Assembly (NCBI GenBank): GCA_036897625.1 | Contig: JAYMTA010000835.1 | Location: 1-23,768 of the forward strand | Length of the DNA stretch: 23,768 nt | Reading direction: 5' to 3' | Source: Pelargonium cotyledonis | Lineage: Eukaryota; Streptophyta; Magnoliopsida; Geraniales; Geraniaceae | Shown here: in pieces, positions 21,104 to 23,768 of the stretch | How the letters are laid out: each line of letters opens with the position of its first letter | Position numbering within the stretch: the stretch's first letter is position 1 | The notes under the pieces: model-generated | Told to the model about the DNA's origin: nothing | Seen by the model: only the letters and a program-made list of their open reading frames with translations | Database searches by the model: none | Made by a program: the position numbers and the translations under genes

Positions 21104-21337
21104 GTTTTTTTTTTCTTCTAAAATCATGAGGTATCTGAACGGGCTCATAAACTCGCAGTAGACATCTTTAAACCGTTTTAACACACTCAGAATAATACTC
21201 ATTGGAACCGGTTAGGACTACAAGAGTGGCAAAGTTCTCTCTACTAAGTTTTAACACAATTGTATTTTCTGATACTCGAACTTGAGATCTCAAGTTAAGC
21301 TGGAACAACTTCTTACCAGTTGACACACACGCTTGGT
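21104..21337 (-). mobile_element. Second tRNA-derived SINE, same family as 1262-1481
   Basis: On the minus strand an A-box-like gtgtcaactggtaag (21313-21327) is followed about 30 nt on by a B-box-like caagttcgagtatc (21271-21284), then a body and an A-rich tail (21104-21117, seen as a T run on plus). The 3' module (21125-21213) aligns with 1377-1450 of the other SINE: both carry tctgagtgtg-taaaacgg-ttaaag and a gccc-tcag block, roughly 70% identical by eye. The target duplication is unclear, which suggests an older copy. Confidence 0.7.
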
Positions 21338-21942
21338 AATTTTTTGTTTGTATTTTTTCATTTAAAAATTTTGTCATATGAACAATCTATTTTGTCGCTT
21401 ATTTGTTGTTCTAAATGACGGTCAATACTTAATGAGATCAATGTTGTTCCAATAGTAAGTAACCGTAAAATATGGTACATGAGTGGAGTTGGATGGTTTG
21501 GTCATTGAAAGCTTGGTTAAGGGAGCTAGCAGCCTACTAGTACAGCTTTTAATGAGCAACTTAATTAGCATGTCTAGAGTTAACCAACCACTAAATTATT
21601 CATATTGTTTTAATTATTGCTACGCATTTATTTGTTTTGATTTTGTTTTTCTGTGCATAAGTTTCAACTTTTGTCTTGTTTTCAACTTCAAAAATTGACT
21701 AATGTTTAATTAAAAATAAAGTTAAATTAAATGCCATTGATTAGGAAGTTCAACATTGAAGTATCCTTACAAACAAAAAGAGGATCATTAGGTTGGTAAT
21801 TAATATAGAGGATAGAATGGACATTTGACCCAAAGACGTGTGCCAGCAAATGATTGACCTCAGGAATATATGACATTGCCATGTCAAGTGCTAATGTTCC
21901 AAAATCATAACTTAGTTATCATTGATCAGTTATTATATTTTA
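21338..21942. other. Intergenic DNA
   Basis: AT-rich sequence between the minus-strand SINE and the first Stowaway MITE. The 71-codon open frame at 21483-21698 ends in a tyrosine/phenylalanine-rich low-complexity stretch and resembles no known protein. No other structure is seen. Confidence 0.6.
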
Positions 21943-22196
21943 CTCCATTCGTTTTAAAATATATGTTTTGTTTCTATTTTTTTATAAAAATTAAAAATTA
22001 TAAGATAATTTAGTGTGTTTTTAATATTATCCTCACTTTCTCATCCACACTTTTATGTACAAATCAACTCATGTGCATAAATAATAGGGATAATATGAGA
22101 AAAATGATAATATAATAACCTAAAAATAAAAACAAGACACTCATTTTGAAACAAAAAATTTAGACAAATAAGACACTCATTTTGGGACAGAGGGAG
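21943..22196. mobile_element. Stowaway-type MITE
   Basis: The element begins ctccattcgttttaaaata after TA (21941-21942) and ends cattttgggacagagggag before TA (22197-22198). The right end is closer to the family consensus than the left. Near the right end the cattttg motif occurs twice (22142 and 22168), suggesting a small internal duplication. It is 254 bp and non-coding. Confidence 0.85.
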
Positions 22197-22238
22197 TATT
22201 AGTTATAAATTTTGTCCAATGTCGTACATGTTATTATA

Positions 22239-22542
22239 CTACCTCCGTTTCAAATTAAATGTTAATTTAGAGTCTGTTGTTTGTTTTAAATTAAATATCA
22301 CTTTCTATTTTTAACATACATATGCGTATGAATTTCACATAATACCTTTTATCATCCATAAATAGTAATAATGACTTTTATATAAAAGATGAAAAGTTTT
22401 TTGCATAAAAGTTATTGAACTTTACTAGTAGCAGGCTACCAATGATGAGTTTTGTGTCTTTTAGTTAAAAGTAAAAATGTCATTTAACAAATTTTCTTAA
22501 TATGTAAACTCTAAAACGACATTTAATTTGAAAAGAACGTAG
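22239..22542. mobile_element. Second Stowaway-like MITE of a different subfamily
   Basis: The left end ctacctccgtttcaaattaa and the right end, complementary to it (cgacatttaatttgaaaagaacgtag), abut TA on both sides (22237-22238 and 22543-22544). The 304-bp body is AT-rich and non-coding. It sits 42 bp from the preceding MITE, and its ends differ enough to be another subfamily. Confidence 0.85.
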
Positions 22543-22652
22543 TATTATTTACTAATTAATTAAAAAATAATAATAATTACATTCTTGAACATCTTTTAAA
22601 AGTATGTCTCTTAAAAAATTATTTACTGTCATTTGAGGAAAATTACACGTAC

Positions 22653-22742
22653 CTATCTTGTACTATACATCTTATACACGTTAATTCTCTCAACTTTAGT
22701 TTGTAACTATTAACTACCACGTATTATGTCAAATAACTTTCC
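22653..22742 (+). repeat. Left inverted repeat of the Pack-MULE
   Basis: Pairs with 23675-23764 in inverted orientation, with 19 mismatches in 90 positions by eye. The divergence between the two arms indicates an old element. Confidence 0.78.
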
Positions 22743-23059
22743 CCACTATTTCCGTTAAAGTTAACAAAATATTTCAAAAAATCAATCATGTGCCCATCAC
22801 ATGACCAATATTTTTTTGAAATACCATAATTGTCCTTCACTATATTGTCCTTCTTCTTCATCAAAAATATGTTCATCATGTTTCGCCAAAAAATTTATAG
22901 TTTTGCCGAAAAATTCACAATGTCGCTAGAAAAATTTAAGTTTTTTGTTTGCCTATTATGGTTCAATTAATCAAATTCCCATAGTTTTCACAAATTTTTC
23001 AAAACCCAAAAAAATTTGGTTCAATTAATCGATCCCATTTTCCTCAAGTTCAATTTCAC

Positions 23060-23376
23060 CAAACCCCACCACCTCTCACCCCAAAACCCATCTCTAGATC
23101 TAACAGCACCAATCCTCATACAACCACCTTCGTCCAAGTGGACACCACCATCTTCAAGCACGTCGTCCAAATGTTCATCGGCTCGTTGGAGACCACCGCC
23201 AAGCAGGCTTCCCGTCCTCTGCCGCAAGATCGCCGCCGTTGTCTAAGAGCATGATACCCTCAATCAAAGCCGCCCCGAAGAAGCAGCAAAGCTTCAAGCT
23301 TTACGAGCGCCGCCACCAATCGCCCATGGAGGAGCCCAAATCTGGGCAGAGCATGTCACCGGAGATGGAGCAGTGA
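23060..23376 (+). pseudogene. Captured fragment of a VQ-motif protein gene (VQ4-like)
   Basis: One frame reads TPKPISRSNSTNPHTTTFVQ followed by VDTTIFKHVVQMFIGSLE, stopping at 23254. FKHVVQMFIG (23153-23182) matches the VQ core FxxxVQxxTG with Ile for the usual Thr. The family sequence resumes in a second frame as MIPSIKAAPKKQQSFKLYERR and stops at 23376. VQ4/VQ31-type proteins, which bind WRKY factors and are MAP-kinase substrates, have exactly these blocks in this order. A frame change between about 23190 and 23250, no clear start codon and no C-terminal SP-rich tail show that this is a non-functional piece. Absence of introns says little, since many VQ genes lack them. Confidence 0.78.
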
Positions 23377-23674
23377 ACGACGCCAGAGATGGAGCAGCAA
23401 ACAGCGACGAACACGAACAACGCCGGAGTTGCAGATCTGGAGCAGCTTCATCGCCAGCTAGTTTGGGCGAGGAAGGAGACAACAGCGAGGATGCTGGCGA
23501 CTAAACCTTGCACTGCTTCAGATCGGAGAAGAGAGAAGCGAACTGCGTTATTGTTGATTTATTTTCTTCATTTCAAGCCATAAGGGCCTGTTTGGCATTG
23601 GTTATTTTTTTAATTTAGAAGGGTATTTTGGTCTTTTTACCACATAGGATGGAGATTTGGATGGAGTTTTGGAC

Positions 23675-23764
23675 GGATAGTTATCTGACATAGTACATGA
23701 TAGCCAATAGTTACAAACTAAAGTTTAGGGAATCAACGTGTAATATGCCTAAAGTACAGGGTAG
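23675..23764 (-). repeat. Right inverted repeat of the Pack-MULE
   Basis: Inverted partner of 22653-22742. Only four more bases of the window follow, so the outermost few bases of this arm may be missing. Confidence 0.78.
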
Positions 23765-23768
23765 ATAT

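Larger units (their letters stand above)
22653..23768. mobile_element. Pack-MULE: MULE-like element carrying a host gene fragment (right tip at window edge)
   Basis: About 90 bp at 22653-22742 align, after reverse complementing, with 23675-23764 at about 79% identity by hand count and without gaps, including the block actttagtttgtaactatt. Long inverted repeats around GC-richer captured exonic sequence are the defining architecture of Pack-MULEs. The interior contains a VQ-motif gene fragment (23060-23376) and a further GC-rich piece of unknown origin (about 23320-23520). No transposase is present. The extreme right terminus and its target duplication appear to lie just past the window end, so the left terminus (near 22640-22653) is also approximate. 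Confidence 0.72.

Noticed and set aside
23389-23583. 64-codon plus-strand frame after the VQ fragment
   Set aside because: It lies inside the Pack-MULE, is repetitive (gatggagcag copies) and matches no family I recognise; probably captured or internal filler sequence.

Overview
This is AT-rich nuclear DNA from a flowering plant, most likely a eudicot. It has multi-exon genes with short GT-AG introns, plant-type protein families (a SANT/bromodomain protein, the plant form of katanin p80, a VQ-motif fragment), Stowaway MITEs, MULE elements and tRNA-derived SINEs. I cannot name the species. Gene models were built by hand-joining exons on the minus strand and checking phase at every junction.

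Layout. 1-1481 is repeats: the edge of a repeat running off the window, a complete 709-bp non-autonomous MULE-like element with 9-bp target duplications, and a complete tRNA-derived SINE with a 12-bp duplication. 1820-6128 (minus) is a five-exon gene for a 470-aa SANT-coiled coil-bromodomain protein, with the domain order of BRD8-type NuA4 subunits. 6129-9300 is intergenic, with a near-perfect 46-bp-arm hairpin, a Stowaway MITE and an ORF1-only LINE remnant. 10350-20636 (minus) is a 31-exon gene for the katanin p80 WD40 subunit (KTN80), about 993 aa. 20637-23768 is its upstream region plus a second SINE of the same family, two neighbouring Stowaway MITEs, and a Pack-MULE whose roughly 80%-identical inverted repeats bracket a frameshifted VQ-protein fragment.

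The main discovery is inside KTN80. Between the WD40 propeller and the C-terminal con80 domain lies a tandem array of about 16 units of roughly 127 bp. Each unit carries one mini-exon (27-60 nt, mostly 48 or 51) plus its own short intron. Thirteen units have intact AG and GT borders, are open, begin and end in phase 0 and encode a degenerate 16-17 residue repeat (consensus [13 protein letters not shown]). The last unit is fused to the first con80 exon. Exons can therefore be added, lost or skipped without breaking the frame, which makes the spacer between the two halves of katanin p80 adjustable. One unit has lost its acceptor and one has shrunk to a possible 15-nt exon. The first intron of the same gene has the sequence marks of a minor-spliceosome (U12) intron.

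The two genes are independent: one is nuclear and chromatin-linked, the other targets microtubule severing. The rest is transposon debris and intergenic DNA.
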